Below, piece after piece: positions 1 to 5,704 of a DNA stretch of 10,384 bases. Every line of letters begins with the position of its first letter. Position 1 is the stretch's first letter. Source of the stretch: Alphaproteobacteria bacterium (GTDB taxonomy: Bacteria > Pseudomonadota > Alphaproteobacteria > UBA7887); assembly GCA_028289725.1 (NCBI GenBank), contig JANQOH010000348.1, forward strand, positions 1 to 10,384, in the 5' to 3' direction. The translations under genes were made by a program, and so were the position numbers. The notes beneath the pieces were generated by a model. That model was not told the origin of the DNA. It did not search any database and saw only the letters and a list, made by a program, of their open reading frames with translations.

Positions 1-350
1 TGGAGGTGAATCACACAATTGACGTCCGGGCGCGCGCCAAGCACGCCGCCGTGTATGACAAATCCGGGCATGTTCGCCTCATACTCGGACGCAATCACCG
101 TGTTGCCGTCTCGGTCCACCTTCACCAGGTTGCTCGCGGTGATTTCGTCAAACAACAGTCCAAAGGGGTTGATGAGAAGGGTGCCGTCCTCGCCGGGCAC
201 GCGCGCCGAGGCGTGGGTAAATACCAAATCGTCCCAGCCGAAATGGGCCACCAGACGATAGACAGCCGCCAGTTCCACACGAATCTGCCACTCCTCGTCC
301 GACACCTGGTCGCGAACCGACCGATCCGCGCTTCGTTCCGCCAACGCCAT
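1..350 (-). CDS. Class II aldolase/adducin family protein (partial, N-terminal part)
   Basis: This is the N-terminal part (about 116 residues) of a class II aldolase/adducin-domain protein; the C-terminus lies beyond the left edge. Seen: the frame is open from 350 to base 1. It contains the family patterns GWDDLVFTHASARVPG (about residues 38-53), an INPFGLLFDEIT stretch, and HGG near RPDVNCVIHLH, where the HxH pair matches the two metal-ligand histidines of the fuculose-phosphate aldolase fold. A third ligand histidine would lie outside the window. Start choice: an in-frame TAA at 378-380 limits the start to ATG 356 or ATG 350. AAGGGAG (357-363) lies 6 bases before ATG 350 but directly abuts ATG 356, so 350 is preferred. 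Known: the family includes sugar-phosphate aldolases, epimerases, decarboxylases and many proteins of unknown substrate, usually cytoplasmic. The substrate cannot be told here. It is divergent from the dehydrogenase gene at 472. Confidence 0.9.
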   Translation of the reverse strand, partial: MALAERSADRSVRDQVSDEEWQIRVELAAVYRLVAHFGWDDLVFTHASARVPGEDGTLLINPFGLLFDEITASNLVKVDRDGNTVIASEYEANMPGFVIHGGVLGARPDVNCVIHL

Positions 351-356
351 AGCCAT

Positions 357-363
357 CTCCCTT
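357..363 (-). promoter_or_regulatory. Ribosome binding site of the class II aldolase gene
   Basis: AAGGGAG on the - strand. It lies 6 bases upstream of ATG 350 and directly against ATG 356, so it decides for the inner start codon. Confidence 0.6.
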
Positions 364-409
364 GTTCCGGCGACAGTTTAGCGCAGCTTCGGCGCAAACA
401 TGGCGCGAT

Positions 410-439
410 TTGTTGGGTATCGGCCGAACCGCGTATATA
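410..439 (+). promoter_or_regulatory. Possible sigma70-type promoter of the dehydrogenase gene
   Basis: The -35-like box TTGTTG matches the consensus at only three of six positions. The -10-like box TATATA matches at four of six, and the spacer is 18 bases. The placement just ahead of the ribosome binding site at 460-465 is reasonable, but the match is weak and could be chance. Confidence 0.25.
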
Positions 440-459
440 GAGGCCGCTTCGAAGCCAGC

Positions 460-465
460 GGGAGG
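460..465 (+). promoter_or_regulatory. Ribosome binding site of the MDR dehydrogenase gene
   Basis: GGGAGG lies 6 bases before ATG 472. It decides against the longer in-frame start at 400, whose extra 24 residues (MARFVGYRPNRVYRGRF...) do not resemble the family. Confidence 0.75.
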
Positions 466-471
466 CGATTT

Positions 472-1488
472 ATGAGGGTCATGGAACTGCGCGACGATTG
501 GGGTCTCGAACACTTGCGGCTGGCGGAACGCCCGCAGCCGGAACCGGGGCCCGGCCAGGTACTGATCGCCATGAAGGCCGCCTCGCTCAATTTTCGCGAC
601 ACGGTCATGGTTCAGCGGGGCTACGGCCGCCGCTCCGGCGAGTTGCCGCTGGTTCCGGTGTCCGACGGTGCCGGCGAAGTGGTAGCGGTCGGCGACGGCG
701 TGACACGGGTCAAAGCGGGGGATGTGGTTTGCCCGGCGTTTTGGCAGCTTTGGATCACGGGCCCGCTGAAAGAAGACTATTGGCCGGGTATGCTCGGCGG
801 CCCGCACGATGGTGTGCTCCAGGAATTCATGGTTCTGGACGCGTCTGGTGTCGTGAAGGCGCCCAAGGGCTATGATTTTCGGCAGGCCGCGACGTTGCCG
901 TGCGCCGCGATCACGGCGTGGAGCGCCGTCGTGACACAAGGCCAAGTGAAGTCCGGCGACGTGGTGGTCATCCAAGGCACCGGCGGGGTATCTCTGTTCG
1001 CCCTGCAATTCGCCAAGATGCATGGCGCGCGGGTGATCGCGACCTCATCGAGCGCGGCCAAGCTTGCGCGCCTCGAGGCGCTCGGCGCGGATCATGTCAT
1101 CAACTATGCGGAAGACGAAAACTGGGGCCGCACGGCGCGCGCGCTCGCCGGCGGTGGGGGTGTCGATCTGGTCGTCGAAGTCGGCGGGGCACGGAGTCTC
1201 GAACAATCCCTGCGGGCAGTCCGCGTCGACGGCATGATCGGCATGATCGGCGTTCTGTCCGGCGGGCTCGCCGAGCTCAACCTCGGGCTTGTCGTCACCC
1301 GGAATATCCGGCTCCAAGGCATCACGATCGGTAACCGCGATATGCTCGAAGAGATGATCCGGGCAATCAACCAAAATGGCTTGGATCCGGTGATCGACGA
1401 GCGGGTTTACGCATTCGACGCGGCGGCCGAGGCCCTGGGCGCCTTGCCCGAAGGCCGCCATTTCGGAAAAATCTGCATCGAGTACTAG
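472..1488 (+). CDS. Zinc-independent MDR NAD(P)H dehydrogenase / quinone oxidoreductase-like
   Basis: A complete 338-residue medium-chain dehydrogenase/reductase. Seen: a GroES-like N-terminal half with ASLNFRDTVMV (37-47) and SDGAGEVVAVGDGV (64-77), then a Rossmann half with VVVIQGTGGVSLFALQFA (164-181) and LEALGADHVINY (201-212). The catalytic-zinc GHE motif of alcohol dehydrogenases is replaced by SDGAGE, and the four-cysteine structural-zinc lobe is absent, so it should work without zinc. TSSSAAK after the second beta strand (about 191-197) suggests preference for NADP(H). Known: relatives (Qor-like, COG0604) reduce quinones, enones or aldehydes, or oxidise alcohols, in the cytoplasm. The substrate is unknown. 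Start 472 is chosen for its ribosome binding site, and the stop is TAG at 1486-1488. The divergent aldolase and downstream cytochrome c gene do not define a pathway. Length is normal for the family. Confidence 0.92.
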   Translation: MRVMELRDDWGLEHLRLAERPQPEPGPGQVLIAMKAASLNFRDTVMVQRGYGRRSGELPLVPVSDGAGEVVAVGDGVTRVKAGDVVCPAFWQLWITGPLKEDYWPGMLGGPHDGVLQEFMVLDASGVVKAPKGYDFRQAATLPCAAITAWSAVVTQGQVKSGDVVVIQGTGGVSLFALQFAKMHGARVIATSSSAAKLARLEALGADHVINYAEDENWGRTARALAGGGGVDLVVEVGGARSLEQSLRAVRVDGMIGMIGVLSGGLAELNLGLVVTRNIRLQGITIGNRDMLEEMIRAINQNGLDPVIDERVYAFDAAAEALGALPEGRHFGKICIEY

Positions 1489-1554
1489 CGGCACGGTTCG
1501 CGTGGCGCCGGCAGATGATCTAAGATTTGCCAATAATTTCAGACGCCGGGTTCC

Positions 1555-1560
1555 AGGAGA
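1555..1560 (+). promoter_or_regulatory. Ribosome binding site of the cytochrome c gene
   Basis: AGGAGA lies 5 bases before ATG 1566. It favours this start over the in-frame ATG at 1527, which would put 13 residues before the signal peptide and lacks a comparable site. Confidence 0.7.
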
Positions 1561-1565
1561 CCTGC

Positions 1566-2042
1566 ATGTATCTCAACCGATTGTTTGTGCATTGGCCCGC
1601 CGCATCCCGCATGGGCGTTGCGGCCGCGTTGATCTCTCTTTGGATTTTCGGAACCGCGGCGGCGCAAGACGATGTCCTGTCCGTCGACGAGTCTCTGCTT
1701 CGTCCATCCGAATTGACCGTCAAACTACCGCCGATGGACGCGACCAACGGGCGGCTTTTGTATGCCACGAAAGGTTGCGTCATTTGCCACGAGATGAACG
1801 GCGTTGGCGGCCAGCGCGGCAAGGCCCCGCCGCTGGATGCGTCACGCATGCCGATTGAGCCGGATCCGTTCGTCTTTTCCGCGCGCATGTGGCGCGGTGC
1901 CAAACAGATGATCACGCTTCAAGAAGAAGACCTCGGCTATCGCATCCAGATTACGCCGGATGAGTTGGCTGACATCTTCGCCTTTGTGCACGACGAGGAA
2001 GAACAGAAACTGTTCACAATTCCTGGCCGCATGCCGCAATAG
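1566..2042 (+). CDS. Exported monoheme cytochrome c (class I-like)
   Basis: A 158-residue secreted electron carrier. Seen: a signal peptide with a hydrophobic core at about residues 16-30 and a likely cleavage after FGTAAA (residue 33). A single heme-attachment motif CVICH at 71-75 gives two thioether cysteines and the proximal histidine. Downstream, RMWRGAKQM (107-115) offers Met108 or Met115 as distal heme ligand. The C-terminal helix ITPDELADIFAFVHDEE is typical of small class I cytochromes. Known: such proteins mature in the periplasm by the Ccm system and carry electrons between dehydrogenases and oxidases. The redox partner is not evident. The gene lies 77 bases after the dehydrogenase stop and 68 bases before the DUF3108 gene, so read-through transcription is possible. 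TAAGAT at 1521-1526 could be a -10 box but has no good -35. The tail (DEEEQKLFTIPGRMPQ) is acidic and unassigned. Confidence 0.92.
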   Translation: MYLNRLFVHWPAASRMGVAAALISLWIFGTAAAQDDVLSVDESLLRPSELTVKLPPMDATNGRLLYATKGCVICHEMNGVGGQRGKAPPLDASRMPIEPDPFVFSARMWRGAKQMITLQEEDLGYRIQITPDELADIFAFVHDEEEQKLFTIPGRMPQ

Positions 2043-2110
2043 GCGCGCGCGGCCCCTATCTTTAGACGTCTGCGGAGACAAACGACGCGAGGGCGAAGAG
2101 AGGAAAGCCA

Positions 2111-2980
2111 ATGTCCGCACTTACGTCGCACTTTCAATTGCCGGAACGCAATACCGCGGTGCCACGTTGCGTGGTTGCGCTCTTGGCGGTTTTGTTCTCC
2201 GGCTCCACGGTGCCGGCCACCTCGGCGGATGACGCCTCGGCGGTGGAGCTCGACTATGAGATTTTCCTCGGCGGTTTGCACGCGATGAGCATGACCACGC
2301 TGTTGGCGCGGGACGGCCAAGCTGGCTATCGCATGACGGTGGACGCCGCGACGGACGGTTTTATCGGCGCGTTCGTCGACGCACGCTATCGGGCGGAAAG
2401 CGAAGGCGTGACCCAGAATGCCATGGCCAACCCGCGGCGCTTTCAGGGCATCAGCGGTCAAGACGATGATGATGACGGCAAGACGGTGACCTTGACCTAT
2501 CGTGACGGCCAAGCCCCGGACGTAAACTACGTGCCGGCGCACGAAGCGCCGTCCGACCCACTGCCCGCCGACATGACCACAGCGACGGTCGATCCGCCGA
2601 GCGCCATGATGACGCTGATGGAAACGCTCGGTTCCACGGGCCGGTGCGACGCCGCTGTCAAAGTGTTCGACGGCAAGCGCCGGTACAATTTGAGCTCGGC
2701 GCACGCCGGTGAAACCGAGCTCAAGGCGACACGCTATGCGCCTTATGCGGGGCCGGCGGTTGAGTGCCACGTTGGCATCGAACGTATCGCCGGGTTTCGG
2801 AAAGGCCGGTTCGAGAAGCGCTATCCCGAGCAGATCACAATCTATCTTGCGCCAGCACTCGAGGGCGCACCACCGGTGCCGGTGCGCATGCACGCAAAGA
2901 ACATGTTTGGCGCCTTGCGCATGCACTTGGTGGCTATGCGCAATGCCGGCAGCCAGGACGCAAGCGCGCCTACGGAATAA
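2111..2980 (+). CDS. DUF3108 domain-containing exported protein
   Basis: A 289-residue envelope protein. Seen: a signal peptide with a hydrophobic core at about residues 20-32 and likely cleavage after PATSA (residue 39). The mature part begins VELDYEIFLGGLHAMSM, then runs through many beta-like segments to CDAAVKVFDGKRRYNL (179-194), YAPYAGPAVECHV (209-221) and PVPVRMHAKNMFGALRMHL (256-274), matching the DUF3108 pattern. Cys179 and Cys219 could form a disulfide in the periplasm. Five consecutive aspartates at 118-122 form a very acidic loop. Known: DUF3108 proteins are periplasmic, predicted beta-rich and functionally poorly defined. The purine-rich GAGAGGA at 2098-2104 precedes ATG 2111. 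The gene follows the cytochrome c gene on the same strand. Its last 11 bases overlap the end of the convergent reductase gene. Family assignment is confident; function is not. Confidence 0.85.
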   Translation: MSALTSHFQLPERNTAVPRCVVALLAVLFSGSTVPATSADDASAVELDYEIFLGGLHAMSMTTLLARDGQAGYRMTVDAATDGFIGAFVDARYRAESEGVTQNAMANPRRFQGISGQDDDDDGKTVTLTYRDGQAPDVNYVPAHEAPSDPLPADMTTATVDPPSAMMTLMETLGSTGRCDAAVKVFDGKRRYNLSSAHAGETELKATRYAPYAGPAVECHVGIERIAGFRKGRFEKRYPEQITIYLAPALEGAPPVPVRMHAKNMFGALRMHLVAMRNAGSQDASAPTE

Positions 2981-4019
2981 GCCGCTGGCGGCGATATTCG
3001 CCAATCATGTCGCGCACCATGTCGAAGCTGTCGAACGCGGCGTGAAACCCGTGTTGCCGCGCTTTGACGGTTGAGGACAAGTCGTCCCAGCCGACGCCGA
3101 ACGCGAAAGCGCCGTATTGCCAGCTTGCGAGTTCGTTCAGTGAAAAGGGCTGAAGTTCATATCGCGCGACCATCTCGTCCCACAGTTCTTCTTTGTCGGC
3201 CATGAACGTGGGCAGATCGATGGTGCCAACGTCGCCGAGCTCGAGGCCAAACAGCTCGGCTATCATCGGCCACAGATACCGCCACCGAACATTGTCGCCA
3301 TTGCCGATGTTGTAGGCTTGGTTCGCGCATTGCGGCGCGGTGCCGGCCCACACCATCGCTTGCGCCAGCAAATGCCCATCGGTCAGCTGGGTCAGTGTGT
3401 TGAAACGCGCCTTCGGCCCGGGAAAATCCAAGGGTCGGCCAAGTTCCCGACACACCGCCGCGTAGACGGCGAGAACGCCCAAAATGTTATGGGGATGACG
3501 GGTCGAGACGCCGCTGACAAAGTGCGGGCGGAGTGCCGACCAGGTCCAACGCTTGCCGGCCTGACGGTCCTTTATGAAATCCTGCTGATCGAAATACCAA
3601 TAGGGTCCGGGACCGCGCGGATCGGCCCCACGCGCCGGCGAACGGAAAGAACCGAGGTGACTGCCATACCATTTGGTGCCGTGAACCAAATTGATGTGCG
3701 CGAGCGCCGGCGAAACCGGTTCCAACGCTTCAATCAAATTGACCAGCATGGCGGCGTTGTCAGCATTCTCTCGATCGATCGCGTCGCGCGCGGCGCGGGC
3801 CGCATAAAACACATGCGTGGCATCGGACACCGCGCCAAGTCGTTCCGCACACGCATGACGATCGAGTAAATCGACATCGAGCCATTCGACGCCGTCGACC
3901 GACTGGTCCGGCGTCCGCGCCAGGCCGACCACGTCCCATCCGCCGACCTGCTTCAAATGCGCGATCAGGTAGCGCCCGACAATCCCGGTCGCGCCCGCGA
4001 CAATCGCCTTGTTCGCCAC
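2970..4019 (-). CDS. PRISE-type atypical SDR (progesterone 5-beta-reductase/iridoid synthase-like)
   Basis: A complete 349-residue atypical short-chain reductase. Seen: the dinucleotide loop GATGIVG (9-15), GLARTP (32-37) whose arginine suits NADPH, THVFYAARA (68-76), GTKWYG (114-119) with Lys116, PYWYFDQQDF (139-148) with Tyr142, ALRPHFVSGVS (162-172), AYNIGNGD (235-242) and KARQHGF (319-325). Lys116 and Tyr142 fit the Lys/Tyr pair of the PRISE motifs (TGxKHY and FYYxxED), although the second motif reads WYFDQQD here. Known: PRISE enzymes reduce activated C=C bonds of enones or enals with NADPH. The physiological substrate of bacterial members is generally unclear. The start codon is GTG (4017-4019), 3 bases after the upstream CMD gene's stop, with only a weak Shine-Dalgarno, so translational coupling is likely. 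The 3' end overlaps the DUF3108 gene. A generic epimerase/dehydratase label is the fallback. Confidence 0.88.
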   Translation of the reverse strand: MANKAIVAGATGIVGRYLIAHLKQVGGWDVVGLARTPDQSVDGVEWLDVDLLDRHACAERLGAVSDATHVFYAARAARDAIDRENADNAAMLVNLIEALEPVSPALAHINLVHGTKWYGSHLGSFRSPARGADPRGPGPYWYFDQQDFIKDRQAGKRWTWSALRPHFVSGVSTRHPHNILGVLAVYAAVCRELGRPLDFPGPKARFNTLTQLTDGHLLAQAMVWAGTAPQCANQAYNIGNGDNVRWRYLWPMIAELFGLELGDVGTIDLPTFMADKEELWDEMVARYELQPFSLNELASWQYGAFAFGVGWDDLSSTVKARQHGFHAAFDSFDMVRDMIGEYRRQRLIP

Positions 4020-4022
4020 AGG

Positions 4023-4397
4023 TCAGTCCAGCTCGTCGAAGACTTCCTTAGCGGCTCGGAAGCCGCTGATCGCCGCCGGGACGCCGCAATAGATCGCGCA
4101 ATGCAGCAGGATTTCGGAAATCTCAGCGCGGGTCACGCCGTTGTTGAGCGCGCCGCGCACGTGCAATTTGAACTCATGCTCGCGGTTGAGCGCGGTCAGC
4201 ATGGCGAGATTGAGCATGCTGCGCGTTTTCTGAGACAGGCCGTCGCGGCCCCAGACCGCGCCCCAGCAATATTCCGTGACCAGCTGTTGCATCGGCTGGC
4301 TGAAATCGTCCGCATTCTTGATGGCCCGATCGACATGCTCGGGCCCGAGCACTTTGCGGCGGATCTCCAACCCTTTGTCATACAATGTGTCGACCAT
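4023..4397 (-). CDS. Carboxymuconolactone decarboxylase family protein (PcaC-like)
   Basis: A small 124-residue, all-helical, presumably cytoplasmic CMD-domain protein. Seen: the PcaC-like opening YDKGLEIRRKVLG (6-18), then NADDF (28-32), YCWGAVWGR (43-51), KTRSMLNLAMLTAL (57-70), FKLHVRGALNNGVT (76-89) and LLHCAIYCGVPAA (97-109). His79 sits in the conserved HVR position. Cys100 and Cys104 are spaced C-x3-C, unlike the CxxC redox pair of AhpD; Cys44 is a third cysteine. Known: the family includes gamma-carboxymuconolactone decarboxylase of the protocatechuate pathway and AhpD-type peroxidase partners, plus many uncharacterised relatives. No other protocatechuate genes are present, so the PcaC role is unproven. 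Start: GGGAGG (4403-4408) lies 5 bases before ATG 4397; upstream in-frame sequence overlaps the antiporter gene and does not look like the family. The reductase start follows 3 bases after the stop. Confidence 0.9.
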   Translation of the reverse strand: MVDTLYDKGLEIRRKVLGPEHVDRAIKNADDFSQPMQQLVTEYCWGAVWGRDGLSQKTRSMLNLAMLTALNREHEFKLHVRGALNNGVTRAEISEILLHCAIYCGVPAAISGFRAAKEVFDELD

Positions 4398-4402
4398 CGA
4401 AC

Positions 4403-4408
4403 CCTCCC
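4403..4408 (-). promoter_or_regulatory. Ribosome binding site of the CMD gene
   Basis: GGGAGG on the - strand lies 5 bases before ATG 4397, in the 20-base gap after the antiporter stop. It fixes the start against the longer in-frame ORF reaching to 4589. Confidence 0.75.
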
Positions 4409-4417
4409 AGCTTGTTG

Positions 4418-5665
4418 TTACTCCGCATCCCGCACGAACCGTTTGGCGGCCTTGCCAATGGTGGCGCCTTGGACGATCACCGAGAACAACACCACCACAT
4501 AGGTGGCGGTCAAAATGACATCCTTGGTTTCGCCCGGCGGCAGCGACAATGCGAGCGCGATCGAAATGCCGCCGCGCAATCCGCCCCAAACCAGTATCGG
4601 ATAAGCCCCGCGCGTAAACGGCTTAAAATTTCGCAGGACGACAAATGGCACGCCGACCGCTACCGCGCGCGCCGCCAACACAATCACAATCGCCAGCACG
4701 CCAAGCACGATCGGCGGTAGTTCCGCTGCGATCACGAGCACTTCGAGGCCGATGAGCAGGAACAATACCGAGTTCAACACCTCGTCGAGCAACGACCAGA
4801 AACGGTGCAGATGCTCTCGCGTTTTGTCCGACTTGGCGTAGGTCAAGCCATGATTGCCGATCAGCAGACCCGCCACCGCCATGGCGACCGGACCCGAGAG
4901 GTGCAGCCGATGAGCCAGCGCATAGCCGCCCATAACGAGCGCGAGCGTGATCAGAACCTCGAGATTATGCTCGTCGATCATCTTGATGGCGCGGTAGCCG
5001 ATCCATCCGAGCACCAGCCCGAAAACCGCGCCGCCAATGGCTTCGAACAGGAAGATCTCGCCAGCGTGCGCCAGCGAAAGTGGCTCACCGCTGGCCGCGG
5101 CCGCGAGCAATATTGCGAACACCACGACGCCGACGCCGTCATTGAACAAGCTCTCGCCCGCCACCTTGGCTTCGAGGCTTGGCGGCACATTCGCCGACTT
5201 GAGAATGCCCAAGACCGCTACCGGGTCGGTCGGGCTGATCAGCGCGCCGAAAACCAAGCACCAAATCAGCGGCAAGTCGATGCCGAACAGGAGCGTCAGG
5301 CCTTTGAAGCCGAATCCTACCAGTGCGGTCGAGATCACAACGCCGATCGTCGCCATGGTGCCGACCGCCCATTTGCGGCGGAGCAAGCCGCTTAAATCGA
5401 CATGCAGCGCGCCCGCAAACAGCAGAAAGGACAACATGCCTTCCATCAGCGCCGCATGAAAATCGATGCCGGTCACCAACTCGCGCAAAGCCTCGCCGAG
5501 CCCGGTATGGAGCACGAATTTGTCGGCCAACACGACGAGCAGCGATGCCGCGGCGCCCATCACCGTGAGACCGATGGTGTGCGGCAAATGGAGCAGTTTG
5601 TGGTTGATGAAACCGAGCAAAGCGGCAAGCACCACCAGCAACGCCGCCGCGTCCATGGGATTCAT
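4418..5665 (-). CDS. Cation/proton antiporter, CPA1 (NhaP-type) family
   Basis: A 415-residue inner-membrane antiporter. Seen: about 11-13 hydrophobic segments across its length, with ALISPTDPVAVLGILK (141-156), whose Thr146-Asp147 lie in the unwound-helix region, and ESLFNDGVGVVVF (171-183), whose Asn175-Asp176 are the ND pair expected to bind cation and proton in electroneutral CPA1 members. Also seen are HLSGPVAMAVAGLLIGN (255-271) and the conserved basic GGLRGGISIALAL (361-373) with Arg364. The protein ends soon after the last membrane segment (IGKAAKRFVRDAE) and lacks the long cytoplasmic tail of larger family members. Known: NhaP-type proteins exchange Na+ or K+ for H+ in pH and salt homeostasis. 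AGGA lies 8 bases before ATG 5665. It starts 39 bases after the amidohydrolase gene and ends 20 bases before the CMD gene, consistent with one operon. Ion preference cannot be read from sequence. Confidence 0.93.
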   Translation of the reverse strand: MNPMDAAALLVVLAALLGFINHKLLHLPHTIGLTVMGAAASLLVVLADKFVLHTGLGEALRELVTGIDFHAALMEGMLSFLLFAGALHVDLSGLLRRKWAVGTMATIGVVISTALVGFGFKGLTLLFGIDLPLIWCLVFGALISPTDPVAVLGILKSANVPPSLEAKVAGESLFNDGVGVVVFAILLAAAASGEPLSLAHAGEIFLFEAIGGAVFGLVLGWIGYRAIKMIDEHNLEVLITLALVMGGYALAHRLHLSGPVAMAVAGLLIGNHGLTYAKSDKTREHLHRFWSLLDEVLNSVLFLLIGLEVLVIAAELPPIVLGVLAIVIVLAARAVAVGVPFVVLRNFKPFTRGAYPILVWGGLRGGISIALALSLPPGETKDVILTATYVVVLFSVIVQGATIGKAAKRFVRDAE

Positions 5666-5704
5666 GCTGTATGTCCTAGGCTAGTCCCGCGCCGTGTAGA
5701 GAAA

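Larger units (their letters stand above)
351..471. other. Divergent intergenic region between aldolase and dehydrogenase genes
   Basis: About 120 bases separate two divergent start codons, so both transcription starts and any shared operator should be here. On the + strand, TTGTTG (410-415) and TATATA (434-439) are separated by 18 bases and could form a weak sigma70-type promoter; its predicted start near 446 would give a leader of about 25 bases. I saw no clear promoter on the - strand, no long palindrome and no riboswitch-like structure. Confidence 0.5.

Noticed and set aside
400..471. N-terminal extension of the MDR dehydrogenase from ATG 400
   Set aside because: A good ribosome binding site directs the start to ATG 472, and the extension has no family resemblance and overlaps the likely promoter.
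148..1023. 291-codon - strand open frame across the aldolase start and dehydrogenase gene
   Set aside because: Overlaps two well-supported genes, crosses the divergent intergenic region and has no recognisable domain.
2064..2071. Palindrome AGACGTCT in the cytochrome c-DUF3108 gap
   Set aside because: Only eight bases and single copy; insufficient for an operator or terminator call.
2883..2926. Direct repeat TGCGCATGCAC at 2883-2893 and 2916-2926
   Set aside because: Both copies encode the tripeptide RMH in the DUF3108 gene, and two copies 33 bases apart are most simply codon coincidence.
2990..3002. Short hairpin GGCGA/TCGCC as a possible terminator after the DUF3108 gene
   Set aside because: Only five pairs with a three-base loop and no following T-run; it lies within the reductase coding sequence.
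1937..3004. 355-codon - strand open frame opposite the cytochrome c and DUF3108 genes
   Set aside because: Arg/His-rich product without motifs; the + strand genes have a signal peptide, a heme motif and family patterns.
3772..3781. Palindrome CGATCGATCG
   Set aside because: Inside the reductase coding sequence and a simple tandem GATC pattern; nothing suggests an operator.
4023..4397. Naming the CMD gene pcaC and inferring a protocatechuate pathway
   Set aside because: Sequence is PcaC-like, but no pcaB, pcaD, pcaG, pcaH or related genes are in the window and many CMD paralogues have other roles.
4398..4589. 64-residue N-terminal extension of the CMD gene
   Set aside because: It overlaps the antiporter coding sequence, is Arg/His-rich, and GGGAGG immediately precedes ATG 4397, where the PcaC-like sequence begins.
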